A stretch of 64,000 nt of DNA from Thermoleophilaceae bacterium. GTDB lineage: Bacteria; Actinomycetota; Thermoleophilia; Solirubrobacterales; Thermoleophilaceae. The DNA lies in the NCBI GenBank assembly GCA_030447905.1, contig JAUJNZ010000001.1, positions 37,252 through 101,251 of the forward strand, read 5' to 3'. The notes beneath the pieces were generated by a model. That model saw only the letters and a program-made list of their open reading frames with translations. It was not told the origin of the DNA and searched no databases. The translations under genes and the position numbers were made by a program. How positions within the stretch are numbered: the first letter of the stretch is position 1; the number at the start of each line of letters is the position of its first letter. Below are positions 28,989 to 42,100 of the stretch, piece by piece.

Positions 28989-29704
28989 GCGCCCCCGGTA
29001 CAGAGGTGAGGACGCCGCGGCGACCCGCCCGGGCCGGTGGTGGCTCGATGGGGGCCGGACGCGGCGGGGCGGGCGCGCGTCCCGACGGATACCACCAGCG
29101 CCGGCGCCGCCATCGGCCCCGGAGGACCCGGGGGCTCGTAGCGATTGCGGTGGTCCTCCTCCTCGGTGGGCTCGCCGCCATCATCGCCGCTCGGGAGGAT
29201 CGCCTCTCGGACGCCGTGCGGGAGATAACCCTGCCGCTGCGCCACGAGGACATCATCCGCCAGCAGGCCGAGGACAAGGACCTCGACCCCGCGCTCATCG
29301 CCGCCGTCATCTACGAGGAGTCCCGCTTTCGCGACGCGACCTCGCGCGCGGGCGCGAAGGGGCTGATGCAGATAGTGCCGGCCACCGCCCGGTTCATCGC
29401 GAGCCGGTCGGGCGGCACGGCCTTCGAGCTGCGCGACCTTGGCACCCCACAGGTCAACATCGCCTACGGCTCCTGGTACCTGCGCTACCTGCACGACCGC
29501 TACGACGAAGAGGAGGAGCTCGCGATCGCCGCCTACAACGCCGGCGAGCGCAATGTCGACCGATGGATCGAGAACGCCGGTGGGGCAGACGAGTTCGACG
29601 CCGAGGAGCACATCGGCTTTCCCGAGACCCGCTCGTACGTCGCGGGAGTGATCGAGCAGCGCGACGAGTACGCCGAGCACTACGAGCGCGAGCTGGGGCT
29701 GTAG
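28985..29704 (+). CDS. Membrane-anchored lytic transglycosylase (SLT domain)
   Basis: A peptidoglycan-cleaving enzyme of 239 aa. A very basic cytoplasmic head (~1-50) is followed by one TM helix (~51-70) and an extracytoplasmic SLT domain with catalytic Glu in IYEESRF, then GAKGLMQIVPATA and the AAYNAGERNVDRW motif. The frame extends upstream into coaE, but GTG 28985 overlaps its stop (GTGA). It resembles Slt70-like soluble lytic transglycosylases fixed by a signal anchor. Confidence 0.9.
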   Translation: MSAPGTEVRTPRRPARAGGGSMGAGRGGAGARPDGYHQRRRRHRPRRTRGLVAIAVVLLLGGLAAIIAAREDRLSDAVREITLPLRHEDIIRQQAEDKDLDPALIAAVIYEESRFRDATSRAGAKGLMQIVPATARFIASRSGGTAFELRDLGTPQVNIAYGSWYLRYLHDRYDEEEELAIAAYNAGERNVDRWIENAGGADEFDAEEHIGFPETRSYVAGVIEQRDEYAEHYERELGL

Positions 29705-29727
29705 CGCCGGGCCCGCTTGAGCGGCAC

Positions 29728-30168
29728 TCAACCTTCCGACGCTCGCCAGCAGAGCACGCGCTCGGGCCGCAGCCGGATCAGCGGTCCCTTGGGGGGTCCC
29801 TCGGCGTAGGGCCGGTACTTGGCGCGCAGCGCCTCGAGGGCCGGTCGCTCCACGTCCCCGGTGCCGACCTCGAAGAGCTCGACCGATCCGATCGCCTGGA
29901 CCCACGCGAGCCGGCTCCAGTCGTCCTCGTAGTGGTCGGCGCACAGCGCCGCCTCGGGTCGCCGGAGCAGGTAGCGCACGCGGGCGGGCGGCTTGCGCTT
30001 GGGCTTCTGGTCGATGGCCGTCCACAGGCTGTCATCAGCGATGGCGAAGGTCACGGGGAGAACCCGCGGACGGTCGCGATCGTCGAGGTAGGACAGGTGT
30101 CCGAGCGGTGCGCGCGCGAGCAGCTCGTGCGCCCAGCGGGGCAGCTCCGAGAGGTCCGAGGCGGCCAT
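29728..30168 (-). CDS. PPOX-class F420-dependent oxidoreductase-like protein
   Basis: A small split-barrel flavin/F420-binding protein (146 aa) of the pyridoxamine-phosphate-oxidase superfamily. Typical segments are APLGHLSYLDDRDRPRVLPV, LWTAIDQKPKRK and RYLLRRPEAALCADHYEDDW. It resembles the actinobacterial TIGR03668/Rv0121c-like group, where F420 is the likely cofactor; substrate unknown. ATG 30168 is preferred over an upstream in-frame start because the conserved protein begins there and TATCCT lies six bases before it. It diverges from the luciferase-like gene (47 bases). Confidence 0.85.
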   Translation of the reverse strand: MAASDLSELPRWAHELLARAPLGHLSYLDDRDRPRVLPVTFAIADDSLWTAIDQKPKRKPPARVRYLLRRPEAALCADHYEDDWSRLAWVQAIGSVELFEVGTGDVERPALEALRAKYRPYAEGPPKGPLIRLRPERVLCWRASEG

Positions 30169-30174
30169 GGTGCG

Positions 30175-30180
30175 AGGATA
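30175..30180 (-). promoter_or_regulatory. Candidate -10 box (TATCCT) for the PPOX gene
   Basis: On the minus strand TATCCT ends 6 bases before the PPOX ATG. It supports the shorter start. Confidence 0.45.
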
Positions 30181-30215
30181 GGTCCGCACAGACGGCGAAC
30201 AAAGGGAGCGCACAG

Positions 30216-31097
30216 ATGGACGTGGGCATCGGCCTGCCGAACGCGATACCGGGGCTCGACGGCAGGCGCCTCGTCGACTGGGCCCAAAGCGCGGAGGGTC
30301 GCGGCTTCTCGACCCTCGGCACGATCGACCGGCTCGTCTATCCCAACTACGAGTCGCTCGTCGCCCTGGCCACCGCCGCCGCGGTGACCGAACGCGTGCG
30401 GCTCATGACCGACATCCTGATCTCGCCCTTGCGCAACAACACGCCCCTGCTCGCCAAGCAGGCCGCGAGCGTCGACAACATCTCGGGCGGTCGGCTCGTG
30501 CTCGGCCTCGCCGTCGGCGTGCGCGACGACGACTACAAGGCGAGCGGCATCGACTTTGCGGCGCGCGGGCGAATTCTCGACGAGCAGCTCGCCGAGATGA
30601 AGCGCCTCTGGTCGGGCGAGCCGGTCGACGGCCTCGGCGGGGTCGGGCCGGAACCGGCGCGCGAGGGCGGCCCGGAGATCATGGTCGGCGGCGGGGTCAA
30701 GGCCGCCTACCGCCGGGCCGCCCAGTACGGCACCGGCTGGACGATGGGCGGCGGAACCCCGGACCAGCTGCGCGAGGGTCGCCAGGCGCTCGACGCGGCG
30801 TGGGCCGAGCACGGGCGCAGCGGGAGCCCCCGCGCCTCTGCCTTGACCTACTTCTCGCTGGGCCCGAACGCCGAGGAGAACGCACGAAGCTATATCCATA
30901 ACTACTACGGGGCCATGGGCGAGGACACGGCCAGCATGATCGCCGAATCGGTGGCGACCGACGAGGACACCGTTGCGGGCTACGCCCAAGCCTTCGAGGA
31001 CGCCGGTGCCGACGAGGTCGTCTTCTTTCCGTGCTCGACGGATGTCGAGCAGGTGGAGCTGTTGGCCGGGGCGCTCGGGAACCGGCTCTCCTACTGA
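30216..31097 (+). CDS. Luciferase-like (LLM class) flavin/F420-dependent oxidoreductase
   Basis: A TIM-barrel monooxygenase-type protein (293 aa). Motifs are DVGIGLPNAIPG, TIDRLVYPNYE, VTERVRLMTDILISPLRN, AKQAASVDNISGGRLVLG with GLAVGVRDDDY, and IMVGGGVKAAYRRAAQ. These are typical of the F420-dependent branch found in actinobacteria. ATG 30216 has AAAGGGAG nine bases upstream; the frame continues upstream to 30108 without support. It diverges from the PPOX gene, a possible second F420 protein. Substrate unknown. Its 3' end overlaps by 7 bases the stop of the disrupted gene on the other strand. Confidence 0.88.
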   Translation: MDVGIGLPNAIPGLDGRRLVDWAQSAEGRGFSTLGTIDRLVYPNYESLVALATAAAVTERVRLMTDILISPLRNNTPLLAKQAASVDNISGGRLVLGLAVGVRDDDYKASGIDFAARGRILDEQLAEMKRLWSGEPVDGLGGVGPEPAREGGPEIMVGGGVKAAYRRAAQYGTGWTMGGGTPDQLREGRQALDAAWAEHGRSGSPRASALTYFSLGPNAEENARSYIHNYYGAMGEDTASMIAESVATDEDTVAGYAQAFEDAGADEVVFFPCSTDVEQVELLAGALGNRLSY

Positions 31098-32415
31098 AGC
31101 CGCAGCTCCCGCGGCGCCTTGAAGGCGTAGGCCGAGCGCAGGTCGTTCGTAAACCACACGTGGGTCATCGGGAGCCCGTTGCCGGTCTCGTGCCCGTGCC
31201 AGCGGATGATCGGTCCTCCGAGCCTGGGCGGGCGCGGGGTTGGAAGTCGGTAGACCGCGGCGACGAGGCGGCACCCCGAGCAGTCCCGGTCTTGCGCGGA
31301 TTCGAGTAGACGAGCGTCTCGATTCGGCATCCATCAGCGTCGCCGCCGCTCCACGCGGGTCGCGAGGCGTCGAGGACCACGTGGTCGGTGCGGAACTTGT
31401 GGTTGGTCAGGTGCCAGAGCCCGGTCCGCGAGCTCACCCCGTAGCCGCGTGCCCTCGCGCCGCCTACCGTCTCGACCCCCATGTGGGCCGTACACCTCTT
31501 GCTGTTGAGCCAGAGCCTCCGTGCCTCGGCCCGCTGCTCGGGGGTTGCCTGCGCCAGGTCAGGATACTGGGGGGCGTCCCCGTGCGCGCCGTGACCGTGG
31601 GCGGGAGGACGCCGGGCGGGGGATGCCGGCCGGGAGGATGCGCGCCGTGGTCGCCCACTGCTCCGGCGGAGTGGCCGCCCGCGCCATGGGCACCGACCAC
31701 GGCGCGTGTCCGCCCGCTTCGGGCGGGTGAGTCGCCCCGCCGGCTCCGACCGCCGCAAGCCCCAGCACGCCAAGAGCCAACGAGAACGCCGCCGGTGCCA
31801 TCCGGTCGCCGGGGACGCGCGAGACCTCGCCGCTGGCGAGCACTACGATCGCCGCCTCGAAGGTGAGTGCCGCGACCCCGGCGGGGTCGGCCCACTGGCC
31901 GACGTGATCGGCGAGCTGGGGCAGGCCGACCGATCGGCTGAGCAGGTAGCCGACCATCGCGCCCAGGGAGAGCATGCCGGCGATCCGCCAGGCCACCGAG
32001 GCGTGGCGGCCGCCGAGCAGGAGGATGGCCGCGGCGTCGAGCCCGCGATCAGGAGGATGAAGGCGGCGCCCATGTACGGCGCCTCCTCGAGCTTGTGTCC
32101 TAGTTCGAGGATGTGGGTGGCCGCCATGCCGAGGAGGCACAGAGCACCGAGGGCCTCGGTGGTCAGGCGGTTCCCGGCCTCGACTCGAGTGCGGCGCCCC
32201 GCTGGCCTCTCCGGGAGGTGGGATGGGCGGCGGTCTGCCCGCCGCGGTGTGAGCCGTCCCCACCGCTTCGGAGCCGAGGCGAGACGAGGAACGCTCCCGG
32301 AAGGCTGGTGCGGGAGAGGCGGGCGGGCGGGCACCCCAGCGGGGCCGAGCGACATTGGCGGGCACGTATAGCAGTCCCAGAGGGCGCTTCGCGCCCGCGC
32401 GAGGGCCGTGGCCAC
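31091..32415 (-). pseudogene. Frame-disrupted membrane protein with His-rich linker
   Basis: No single frame covers this stretch, but consecutive minus-strand frames join into one coherent protein. The parts are: helices with THILELGHKLEEAPYMGAAF (to ~32045); LDAAAILLLGG and helices to GLAAVGAGGATHPPEAGGHA (to ~31730); a His/Gly/Pro-rich linker; PQYPDLAQATPEQRAEA through ETLVYSNPRKTGT (to ~31285); and CRLVAAVYRLPTPRP to the TAG at 31091, including GGPIIRWHGHE. The joints fit single-base losses near 32041 and 31283, plus one or more shifts in 31590-31730. It could be a decayed gene or sequencing errors. I do not recognise the family; the C-terminal domain is extracytoplasmic if the helices are correct. 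Confidence 0.6.
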
Positions 32416-32474
32416 TGTCTCGTCTAGAGTGCCGCCGCACCGGCGTCCGAGGGGGAACGGGTGGACCTCGCAGG

Positions 32475-32984
32475 GTGACCGTGGGAGATCGAATCGCCGC
32501 GGGAAGCGGCGTTGCGCTCTTCGTCAGCCTGTTCCTCGACTGGCTCGAGGAGCTCACGGCTTGGGAGCTGTTCGCGTTCGTTGACGTGCTCCTGGGTTTG
32601 CTCGCCTTCACCGCCGTGGTGCTGGCGCTCGCCCGAGGCGCGGGCGCCCACCCTCCCAGATGGGCGCTGGTCCAGGTGGGAGTCGTCGCGCTCACCCTGA
32701 CCCTCGCGTTCCTGATCGAGGGCGCGGAGCAGGCGACGGGCATCTGGGTCTGTGCCGTGGCGGCGGCTGGCATCCTCTACGGGGGCGCTCTGGTTCCCCG
32801 CCCCGAGGCTCGGCCCCGACGGCCCCAGCGGTCACGGCCCCGGGCGGAGGAGCGCCGGACCCGGCCGCGGGAGGAGCGGCCCGCGGGTCCGACCGACCCG
32901 TCGCAGGGGCAGCACTCGCCTGCCCCTGAGGCCCCGCCGAACCGCCCGCCAGGAACGGGCGAGGACCCCACCAAAGGTCGCTGA
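32475..32984 (+). CDS. Small membrane protein with Arg/Pro-rich tail
   Basis: 169 aa, no recognised family. Three to four hydrophobic helices cover residues ~8-100 (including SLFLDWLEELTAWELFAFVDVLLG). A long hydrophilic Arg/Pro/Glu-rich cytoplasmic tail follows, with no domain. The frame opens further upstream, but the helices start just after GTG 32475 (or GTG 32481), and the upstream part looks like non-coding Arg/Gly sequence. TAGAGT at 32427-32432 may be its -10 box. It stands alone, 68 bases before uvrB. Confidence 0.6.
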   Translation: MTVGDRIAAGSGVALFVSLFLDWLEELTAWELFAFVDVLLGLLAFTAVVLALARGAGAHPPRWALVQVGVVALTLTLAFLIEGAEQATGIWVCAVAAAGILYGGALVPRPEARPRRPQRSRPRAEERRTRPREERPAGPTDPSQGQHSPAPEAPPNRPPGTGEDPTKGR

Positions 32985-33037
32985 CGCTCGACATACGCCT
33001 CTACCTCGCGACCGAGGGACCTGCCCGTGAGGGCTGA

Positions 33038-33043
33038 TAGGTT
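33038..33043 (+). promoter_or_regulatory. Candidate -10 box (TAGGTT) for uvrB
   Basis: TAGGTT ends 9 bases before the uvrB GTG with no ribosome site. I see no SOS box of the actinobacterial LexA type nearby. Confidence 0.4.
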
Positions 33044-33052
33044 CGCTGAAAC

Positions 33053-35065
33053 GTGCCCGAGTTCCGTGTCAACCCCGCCTATCGCCCCGTCGCCGACCAG
33101 CCGAAGGCCCGGGAAGAGCTGAGCGCCGGCCTCCGCGCCGGCGAGCGCTTCCAGACGCTCCTCGGAGTCACGGGCTCTGGCAAGACGGCCACGATGGCCT
33201 TCACCCTCGAGCAGGTCCAGCGGCCGGCGCTCGTGATCGCCCACAACAAGACGCTCGCGGCGCAGCTCTGCAACGAGTTCCGAGAGTTCTTCCCCGACAA
33301 CGCGGTCGAGTACTTCGTCTCCTACTACGACTACTACCAGCCCGAGGCCTACGTCCCCCACCAGGACCTCTACATCGAGAAGGACTCCTCGATCAACGAG
33401 GAGATCGACCGCCTGCGCCACGCCGCCACGAGCGCCCTCTTCGCCCGCCGCGACGTGATCGTGGTGGCGAGCGTCTCGTGCATCTTCGGCATGGGCTCGC
33501 CCGATAAGTACGACGCCCAGACCCTGACCCTGCGCCGCGGCGAGGACCTCGACCGCGACGGCGCCCTGCGCAAGCTCGTCGACATGCAGTACTCGCGCAA
33601 CGACCAGGCGCTCGGGCGCGGCTCCTTTCGAGTCAGGGGAGACACGCTCGAGGTCTTTCCGGCCTACGCCGAGTCGGCCTACCGGGCCTCGTTCTTCGGC
33701 GACGAGATCGAGGCCGTGCAGCACTTCGACCCGCTCACCGGCGAGGTCTACGACGAGCTCGAGCACGCCACGATCTGGCCGGCGACCCACTACGCGACCG
33801 ACCGCGAGACCATCGAGCGCGCCGTGGGCGAGATCCGCGACGAGCTCGAGGCGCGCACCAAGGAGCTCGAGTCTGAGGGCAAGCTGCTCGAGTCCCACCG
33901 GCTCCGCCAGCGCACGCAATTCGACATGGAGATGCTGCGCGAGCTCGGCTTCTGCAACGGGATCGAGAACTACTCGCGCATCCTCGACGACCGGGCGCCC
34001 GGCGAGCGTCCGTTCTGCCTGCTCGACTTCTTTCCCGACGACTTCGTCTGCTTCATCGACGAGTCCCACCAGACGGTGCCCCAGATCGGCGGCATGTACG
34101 AGGGCGACCGCTCCCGCAAGCAGACGCTCGTCGACTACGGCTTTCGTCTCCCGAGCGCGCTCGACAACCGCCCGCAGACCTTCGACGAGTTCCTCGCCCG
34201 AGTCTCCCAGACGGTCTTCGTCTCGGCCACGCCGGGCGACTTCGAGCGCAACCACGCCTCGCGCATCGTCGAGCAGATCGTCCGTCCCACCGGGATCGTG
34301 GACCCCGAGGTGGAGGTCCGGGCCACCAAGAACCAGATCGACGACCTCATGAACGAGCTGCGCGGACGCTCCGAGCTGGGCGAGCGGGCGCTCGTGACCA
34401 CGCTGACCAAGAAGATGGCCGAGGATCTCACCGACTACCTGCTCGAGTACGGCTTCAAGGTCCGCTACCTGCACTCGGAGGTCGACACGCTCGAGCGCAT
34501 CCAGATCATCCGCGAGCTGCGGCTCGGGGAGTTCGAGGTGCTCGTGGGGGTGAACCTGCTCCGCGAGGGCCTCGACCTGCCTGAGGTCTCGCTCGTGGCC
34601 ATCGTCGACGCCGACAAGGAGGGCTTTCTGCGCGGGGAGACCTCGCTCATCCAGACGATAGGCCGCGCCGCGCGCAACGTCGAGGGCCGCGTGATCATGT
34701 ACGCGGACCGAGAGTCGGCGGCGATGCGCCGCGCCATCGAGGAGACCGACCGCCGGCGCGAGATCCAGGTCGCCTACAACGAGCGCCACGGCATCACCCC
34801 GGAGACCGTGCGCAAGGCGATCTCCGACATCGGCGACTTCCTGGCGCTCGAGTCCAAGGTTCCCGCGCGCGAGGGCCGCCGGGCGCGCGGGCGCGCCGCC
34901 GAGGCCGCCCGCATGTCCCCCGAGGAGATAACGCGCACGCTCGTCGAGCTAGAGGAGGAGATGCTCGCCGCCGCCGACGACCTCCGGTTCGAGTACGCTG
35001 CCAAACTGCGCGACGAGATCAAGGGGTTGAGGCGCGAGCTCGACGAGGTCCAAGCCGAGGCGTAG
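33053..35065 (+). CDS. uvrB: Excinuclease ABC subunit B
   Basis: The damage-verifying helicase-like subunit of nucleotide excision repair. Walker A is [12 protein letters not shown]. The beta-hairpin block is [12 protein letters not shown], followed by [10 protein letters not shown]; Walker B-like DESH is in [13 protein letters not shown]. Helicase motifs V/VI are [15 protein letters not shown] and QTIGRAARN. The C-terminal UVR motif ([16 protein letters not shown]) binds UvrC/UvrA. It is 670 aa and intact. It shares the window with uvrA; a DivIVA-like gene lies between them. Confidence 0.97.
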   Translation: MPEFRVNPAYRPVADQPKAREELSAGLRAGERFQTLLGVTGSGKTATMAFTLEQVQRPALVIAHNKTLAAQLCNEFREFFPDNAVEYFVSYYDYYQPEAYVPHQDLYIEKDSSINEEIDRLRHAATSALFARRDVIVVASVSCIFGMGSPDKYDAQTLTLRRGEDLDRDGALRKLVDMQYSRNDQALGRGSFRVRGDTLEVFPAYAESAYRASFFGDEIEAVQHFDPLTGEVYDELEHATIWPATHYATDRETIERAVGEIRDELEARTKELESEGKLLESHRLRQRTQFDMEMLRELGFCNGIENYSRILDDRAPGERPFCLLDFFPDDFVCFIDESHQTVPQIGGMYEGDRSRKQTLVDYGFRLPSALDNRPQTFDEFLARVSQTVFVSATPGDFERNHASRIVEQIVRPTGIVDPEVEVRATKNQIDDLMNELRGRSELGERALVTTLTKKMAEDLTDYLLEYGFKVRYLHSEVDTLERIQIIRELRLGEFEVLVGVNLLREGLDLPEVSLVAIVDADKEGFLRGETSLIQTIGRAARNVEGRVIMYADRESAAMRRAIEETDRRREIQVAYNERHGITPETVRKAISDIGDFLALESKVPAREGRRARGRAAEAARMSPEEITRTLVELEEEMLAAADDLRFEYAAKLRDEIKGLRRELDEVQAEA

Positions 35066-35114
35066 CTCCTCAAGCCGGGAGGAACGGACCGCCGTCGAGG
35101 AACAAGGGGATGCG

Positions 35115-36140
35115 ATGAGGCTTGACCGCAACACGATCGAGCGCACGGACTTCTCGAGCGCGCGGCGAGGCTACGAGCCGAGCGAGGTCGACGCCCACCT
35201 GCGCGAGGTCGCGGACGCGGTGGAGGACCTGCGGGCGCAGCTCGAGACCCAGGCCGAGCAGGCCTCGAGCCTGTCCGGGGCGGCCAGCGAGCGCCTCCGT
35301 TTGATTCTGGACGCCGCCGAGGCCAGCGCCAACGAGATCCGGTCCGACGCCGAGGACGAGGCCCGGCAAGCCGTGCGCGAAGCGCGGCGGGAGGCACGCG
35401 CGACGACCGAGGAGGCCGAGCGCCGCGCGAGCGAACGCGAGGAGGAGGCCGAGCGTCGCGCCCGCCAGCGCGAGGAAGAGAGCGAGAGCGCCAGCTCCGA
35501 GCAGCTGCAACTGATGGAGGAGCGCACCCAAGCGCTGTTGCGCCGCGCGGACTCGCTCGACGACGAGTTCGAGGCCCTGCTCGAGCGGATGCGCAGTGCC
35601 GCCGGAGGGGCGATCGACGGACTCCGTGGGGAGGCCGAGGCACTCCGAGCCGAGCTGGAGGAGGCCGCGGGCTCGAGCAGCGCGACGGGCACGCGCCGGC
35701 CGTCGGGGCCGCCGGCGGACGAGGGTGACGCCGACCTGTACGACACCGCGGTCGTCGAGCCGAGCGTCGGGGCCGAGCCGTCCGGCGACGAGGCGCTTCC
35801 CGAGCCGGAGTCCGGGCCCGATGAGGTGTTCGTCGAGGAGGAGGAGGAGGAGGAGGAGGAGGAGCTAGAGGAGGAGCTCGTCGTCCTCGAGGAGGAGGAC
35901 GAGCTGGTCCCCGAAGAGACGGAGGCTCCGCCCGCACCGCCAGAGCGCCGAACCGCACGATCGTCAGCTTCCGGCGGCTCGAGCCCGACCGCCGACGTCG
36001 AGGGGGCCCGCCTGATCGCCCTGAACATGGCGCTCAGCGGGTCGCCGCGGTCCGAGACCGCCGACTACCTGCGGGACACCTTCGGACTCGAAGACGACGC
36101 GCTGCTCGACGACGTCTACGAGCGCGTCCAAGCCTCCTAG
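35115..36140 (+). CDS. DivIVA-domain coiled-coil protein
   Basis: The N-terminus ([32 protein letters not shown]) matches the DivIVA/GpsB lipid-binding and dimerisation domain, which places such proteins at poles or septa. A coiled coil rich in Ala/Glu/Arg covers residues ~40-190. An acidic region (~200-280) contains ten consecutive Glu encoded by a (GAG)10 repeat. A short C-terminal helical domain follows ([20 protein letters not shown]). At 341 aa it is longer than GpsB and Wag31-like. The ATG follows AGGGG and lies 49 bases after uvrB. Confidence 0.85.
   Translation: MRLDRNTIERTDFSSARRGYEPSEVDAHLREVADAVEDLRAQLETQAEQASSLSGAASERLRLILDAAEASANEIRSDAEDEARQAVREARREARATTEEAERRASEREEEAERRARQREEESESASSEQLQLMEERTQALLRRADSLDDEFEALLERMRSAAGGAIDGLRGEAEALRAELEEAAGSSSATGTRRPSGPPADEGDADLYDTAVVEPSVGAEPSGDEALPEPESGPDEVFVEEEEEEEEEELEEELVVLEEEDELVPEETEAPPAPPERRTARSSASGGSSPTADVEGARLIALNMALSGSPRSETADYLRDTFGLEDDALLDDVYERVQAS
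35835..35864 (+). repeat. (GAG)10 trinucleotide repeat
   Basis: Ten perfect GAG codons in the acidic region of the DivIVA-domain protein, followed by further GAG-rich sequence to ~35900. In-frame slippage would change the Glu-tract length without a frameshift. Confidence 0.85.
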
Positions 36141-36201
36141 ATAAGCCGCGCAACCCGCGACTTTCCCGCGCCACAGACCGGGGGACCTCCGCCGCCGGCC
36201 C

Positions 36202-36207
36202 TAGACT
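36202..36207 (+). promoter_or_regulatory. Candidate -10 box (TAGACT) for uvrA
   Basis: TAGACT ends exactly 7 bases before the uvrA GTG, the spacing expected if transcription starts at the start codon. No ribosome site is present. Confidence 0.5.
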
Positions 36208-36214
36208 CAAGGGT

Positions 36215-39145
<2,931 letters not shown>

Positions 39146-39239
39146 GAGTGGAGACCGTCCGGGGCATCCGCGAGGGGCGCGCCGCGCGGCATGGAAGCTG
39201 GACCGGCGGACGGCGCGTCACGGTCGCGAGCGGTGACGG

Positions 39240-39875
39240 GTGAAGAGCCTCGATCCCCGCCTCAAGCTCTACCTCCAGAAGTGGCGCTGGTATGAGCGCA
39301 ACACGCTGCCCTGGCGCCGCGCGCGCATCCACCTCCACATGCTCCGCCGCGAGGCCTTCGTCCGCTGGCCGGTGCAGGGCAACGTGCTCGAGGCCCTCGA
39401 CGACGGCCGGCTCGAGGTCGGTCCCCACACCGTGCTCGAGCCGCAGTGCTGGATCACGATCGCCCCGGAGGGGCGGTTACGGATCGGGACCGGGTGCTTG
39501 CTCAACATCGCCACGATGGTGGCCGCTCAGCACGAGGTGACGATCGGCGACCACACGATGCTCGCCAACGGCTGCTTCGTCTCGGACGCCTCGCACCGCT
39601 TCGACGACCCGGCCGTGCCGGTCCCGTGGCAGGGCTTCGCCTCGAAGGGACCTACGCACATCGGTCCGAACTGCTGGCTCGGGGCGAACGTGGTGGTCGC
39701 GAGCGGGGTGACGGTGGGGGAGCGTTGCGTGATCGGGGCGAACTCCGTGGTGACCCAAGATCTACCGGAGCGGGTGGTCGCGGCGGGGGTCCCGGCGCGG
39801 GTGATCCGAGCGATCGAGTACCCGGTCGCGCTCGACGCCGCCCCGCCCGAGGCCACCGACGTGGGGGCGGAGTGA
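39240..39875 (+). CDS. Hexapeptide-repeat acyltransferase (LbH family)
   Basis: 211 aa with a left-handed beta-helix built from hexapeptide repeats: IAPEGRLRIGTGCLLN, HEVTIGDHTMLAN, THIGPNCWLGANVVVASGVTVGERCVIGANSVVTQDLP. The last, V-(I)-G-x-(G)-A-x-S-V-V-T-x-(D)-(I/L)-P, is the O-acetyltransferase signature, and ASHRFDDP supplies the likely catalytic His. It may acetylate a sugar or a cell-surface polymer. The N-terminal ~60 residues are basic and helical and may pack on a membrane or partner. GTG start, seen only by position; it converges on panB. Confidence 0.85.
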   Translation: MKSLDPRLKLYLQKWRWYERNTLPWRRARIHLHMLRREAFVRWPVQGNVLEALDDGRLEVGPHTVLEPQCWITIAPEGRLRIGTGCLLNIATMVAAQHEVTIGDHTMLANGCFVSDASHRFDDPAVPVPWQGFASKGPTHIGPNCWLGANVVVASGVTVGERCVIGANSVVTQDLPERVVAAGVPARVIRAIEYPVALDAAPPEATDVGAE

Positions 39876-39888
39876 GGGACTTCGCGCC

Positions 39889-40839
39889 TCAGCTTCGGTC
39901 GACCGCTCCGCGTCCGAGTCGCTCGTAGGGTCGCTCGAAACCTCCGGAAGCGACGCTCTCGACGAGCGCCCGCAGCCGCGTGGCCTCGTCGGGCGCCATC
40001 GTGTAGCCGTGCTCGGGCGCGGGGTATCGGCGCGTGCGCACGTCGTCGGCGAACGCCCTCACACCCTCGACCATCGCCTCGCGGACCCGCCCGTAGCGCT
40101 TGACGAACCGGGCGGCGTGGCCGTCGTGGATGCCGAGCAGGTCGTGGAAGACGAGCACCTGGCCGTCGGCCGCGGGGCCCGCGCCGATGCCGATCGCCGG
40201 CACCGAGAGCCGGGGCATGAGCACGTCGGTCATGTCGCTCGGGATGGCCTCGAGAACGACCGCGAAGCAACCGGCGTCCTCGAGCGCGAGCGCATCCTCG
40301 ACGACCTCGAGCGCGCGCTCGGCCGTCCGTCCCTGCGAGCGGTAGCCGCCGAGCGCGGTCGCCGTCTGCGGAGTCAGCCCGACGTGCCCCATGACCGGGA
40401 TGCCGGCCGCCACGATCCCCCGCGCGCGCGCCACCGAGGAGCCGCCGCGCTCGAGCTTGACCGCGTCGCAGCCGGCCTCCTTGACGAACCGCTGGGCGGT
40501 CCGCACGGCGTCCTCGTCCGACGCTTCGTAGGACCCGAAGGGCAGGTCGCCGACGAGCAGGGGGGTGGTGAGCCCGCGGCGCGCCGCCGCCGCCAGCATC
40601 AGCATCTCCTCGACCGAGACCGGCACGGTGCTCGGGTAGCCGAGCACCGTCATCGCCGCCGAGTCGCCGACGAGCACGACATCGACGCCGGCGGCCTCCG
40701 CCACCTGGGCGCTCGGGTAGTCGTAGGCGGTGACCATGGCGATCGGCTCGCCGAGCGCCTTCTTCTCGGCGAGCGTGGTCAGGGTCACCGCCGGCCGCTT
40801 GGCCCGGGGAGCGGGGGAGATGCGGGCGCCGGCGCTCAC
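39889..40839 (-). CDS. panB: 3-methyl-2-oxobutanoate hydroxymethyltransferase
   Basis: PanB makes ketopantoate from 2-oxoisovalerate and methylene-THF. TIM-barrel motifs are [64 protein letters not shown] and VFHDLLG. At 316 aa it has a slightly long C-terminus. The GTG start overlaps the panD stop by GTGA. It is last in the DUF2520-panC-panD-panB operon on the minus strand. Confidence 0.96.
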   Translation of the reverse strand: MSAGARISPAPRAKRPAVTLTTLAEKKALGEPIAMVTAYDYPSAQVAEAAGVDVVLVGDSAAMTVLGYPSTVPVSVEEMLMLAAAARRGLTTPLLVGDLPFGSYEASDEDAVRTAQRFVKEAGCDAVKLERGGSSVARARGIVAAGIPVMGHVGLTPQTATALGGYRSQGRTAERALEVVEDALALEDAGCFAVVLEAIPSDMTDVLMPRLSVPAIGIGAGPAADGQVLVFHDLLGIHDGHAARFVKRYGRVREAMVEGVRAFADDVRTRRYPAPEHGYTMAPDEATRLRALVESVASGGFERPYERLGRGAVDRS

Positions 40840-41216
40840 GCCAGCAGCTCCCCGACGGCGTCGTCCACGCCGACGAGCGCGTTCTCGGCGTTCACGTGCA
40901 CGACGCGCGGCTCATAGGCCTCGAGCTCCGCTCGGTCGTAGCCCGCGTAGGAGACGACGATGATCGTGTCGCCGGTGTGGACCAGGCGGGCGGCCGCTCC
41001 GTTGATCCTGATCTCCCCCCCGCCGCGCTCGCCGGCGATCGTGTAGGTCTCGAAGCGGGCACCGTTGTCGATGTCGAGCACGTGGACGAGCTCGTGCTCG
41101 AGCATGTCGGCGGCCTCGAGCAGGTCGCGGTCGACGGTGATCGACCCGACGTAGTGGAGGTCGCTCCCGGTGACGCGGGCGCGGTGGATCTTCGACTTGA
41201 GCATGGTCCGGATCAC
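40836..41216 (-). CDS. panD: Aspartate 1-decarboxylase
   Basis: Makes beta-alanine for pantothenate. It is made as a proenzyme and self-cleaves at Gly-Ser, seen here in YVGSITVD; the pyruvoyl group forms from that Ser. Lys in [12 protein letters not shown], the KIHRA start and GARFETY are typical, with [17 protein letters not shown] near the end. 126 aa from GTG 41216, chosen because it overlaps the panC stop by GTGA; ATG 41204, four codons later, is the alternative. Confidence 0.95.
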   Translation of the reverse strand: MIRTMLKSKIHRARVTGSDLHYVGSITVDRDLLEAADMLEHELVHVLDIDNGARFETYTIAGERGGGEIRINGAAARLVHTGDTIIVVSYAGYDRAELEAYEPRVVHVNAENALVGVDDAVGELLA

Positions 41217-42100
41217 GGGCTGCTCCTGGTGACTGGGGGAGAGGGAACCGGCTGCTCCGGGGCGCGGAGGATGACGTTGTCGATCAGGCGGGCCGGTCCG
41301 ACGCGGGCGGCGACGCACAGGAGCGTCGACCCGTTGACGCGGGCGACGACGGAGAGATCCTCCGCCGAGCGAAGCTCCAGGTAGTCGGGCTCGAGTCCGC
41401 CCGCCTCGAGCTCGTCGCGGGCCGCGGCGACCACGCGCTCGGCGTCGAGCTCGCCGGCTGCGACCAGACCCTCGGCCGCGCGCAGGCCCCGGCTCAGCGC
41501 CAGCGCCCGCTCCCGCTCGCCGGCGCTCAGATAGACGTTTCGAGAGGAGAGCGCCAGGCCGTCGTCGTCGCGGACGGTGGGGAGGACGTCGACCCTCACC
41601 GGGAAGTCGAGATCGCGTACGAGCCTGCGGATCACCAGCGCCTGTTGGGCGTCCTTCTGGCCGAAGAGGGCGACGTCGGGACCGACCATGTTGAACAGCT
41701 TCGCCACCACGATCGCGACGCCGCGGAAGTGCTCGGACCCCCGCTGGGCGGGGTCGCCCTCGAGCTCACGCGTGAGCCCGCCGACCTCGACGGTGGTGTC
41801 GAAGCCGGGCGGGTAGACCTCCTCGACACCGGGCGCGAAGAAGAGGTCGGCGCCGGCCTCGCGGGCGAGCTCGGCATCGCGGCGCTCGTCGCGCGGATAG
41901 GCGTCGAGATCCTCGTCCGCCGCGAACTGAGCGGGATTGACGAAGATCGACACGACGAGGGTGGCGCTCTGGGCGCGAGCGTGGCGCACGAGCTCGAGAT
42001 GGCCCTCGTGGAGGCCACCCATGGTAGGTACGAGCGCGATCGGGCGCGGCGCGTCGGCGAGCCCGGTCCTCAACGCCGCCACGGTCCGGACCACCCTCAC
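41213..42100 (-). CDS. panC: Pantoate-beta-alanine ligase (pantothenate synthetase)
   Basis: ATP-dependent condensation of pantoate and beta-alanine. Class I nucleotidyltransferase motifs are [30 protein letters not shown] and [16 protein letters not shown], followed by [11 protein letters not shown]. 295 aa. The start is GTG at 42100, which overlaps the upstream stop by GTGA; the longer open frame further upstream is a shadow. Both flanking joins are coupled, so the operon is very compact. Confidence 0.95.
   Translation of the reverse strand: MRVVRTVAALRTGLADAPRPIALVPTMGGLHEGHLELVRHARAQSATLVVSIFVNPAQFAADEDLDAYPRDERRDAELAREAGADLFFAPGVEEVYPPGFDTTVEVGGLTRELEGDPAQRGSEHFRGVAIVVAKLFNMVGPDVALFGQKDAQQALVIRRLVRDLDFPVRVDVLPTVRDDDGLALSSRNVYLSAGERERALALSRGLRAAEGLVAAGELDAERVVAAARDELEAGGLEPDYLELRSAEDLSVVARVNGSTLLCVAARVGPARLIDNVILRAPEQPVPSPPVTRSSP

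Noticed and set aside
32420..32440. CTCTAGACGAGAC-like palindrome between the disrupted gene and the next
   Set aside because: Imperfect, with no matching copy elsewhere; not enough to call an operator.
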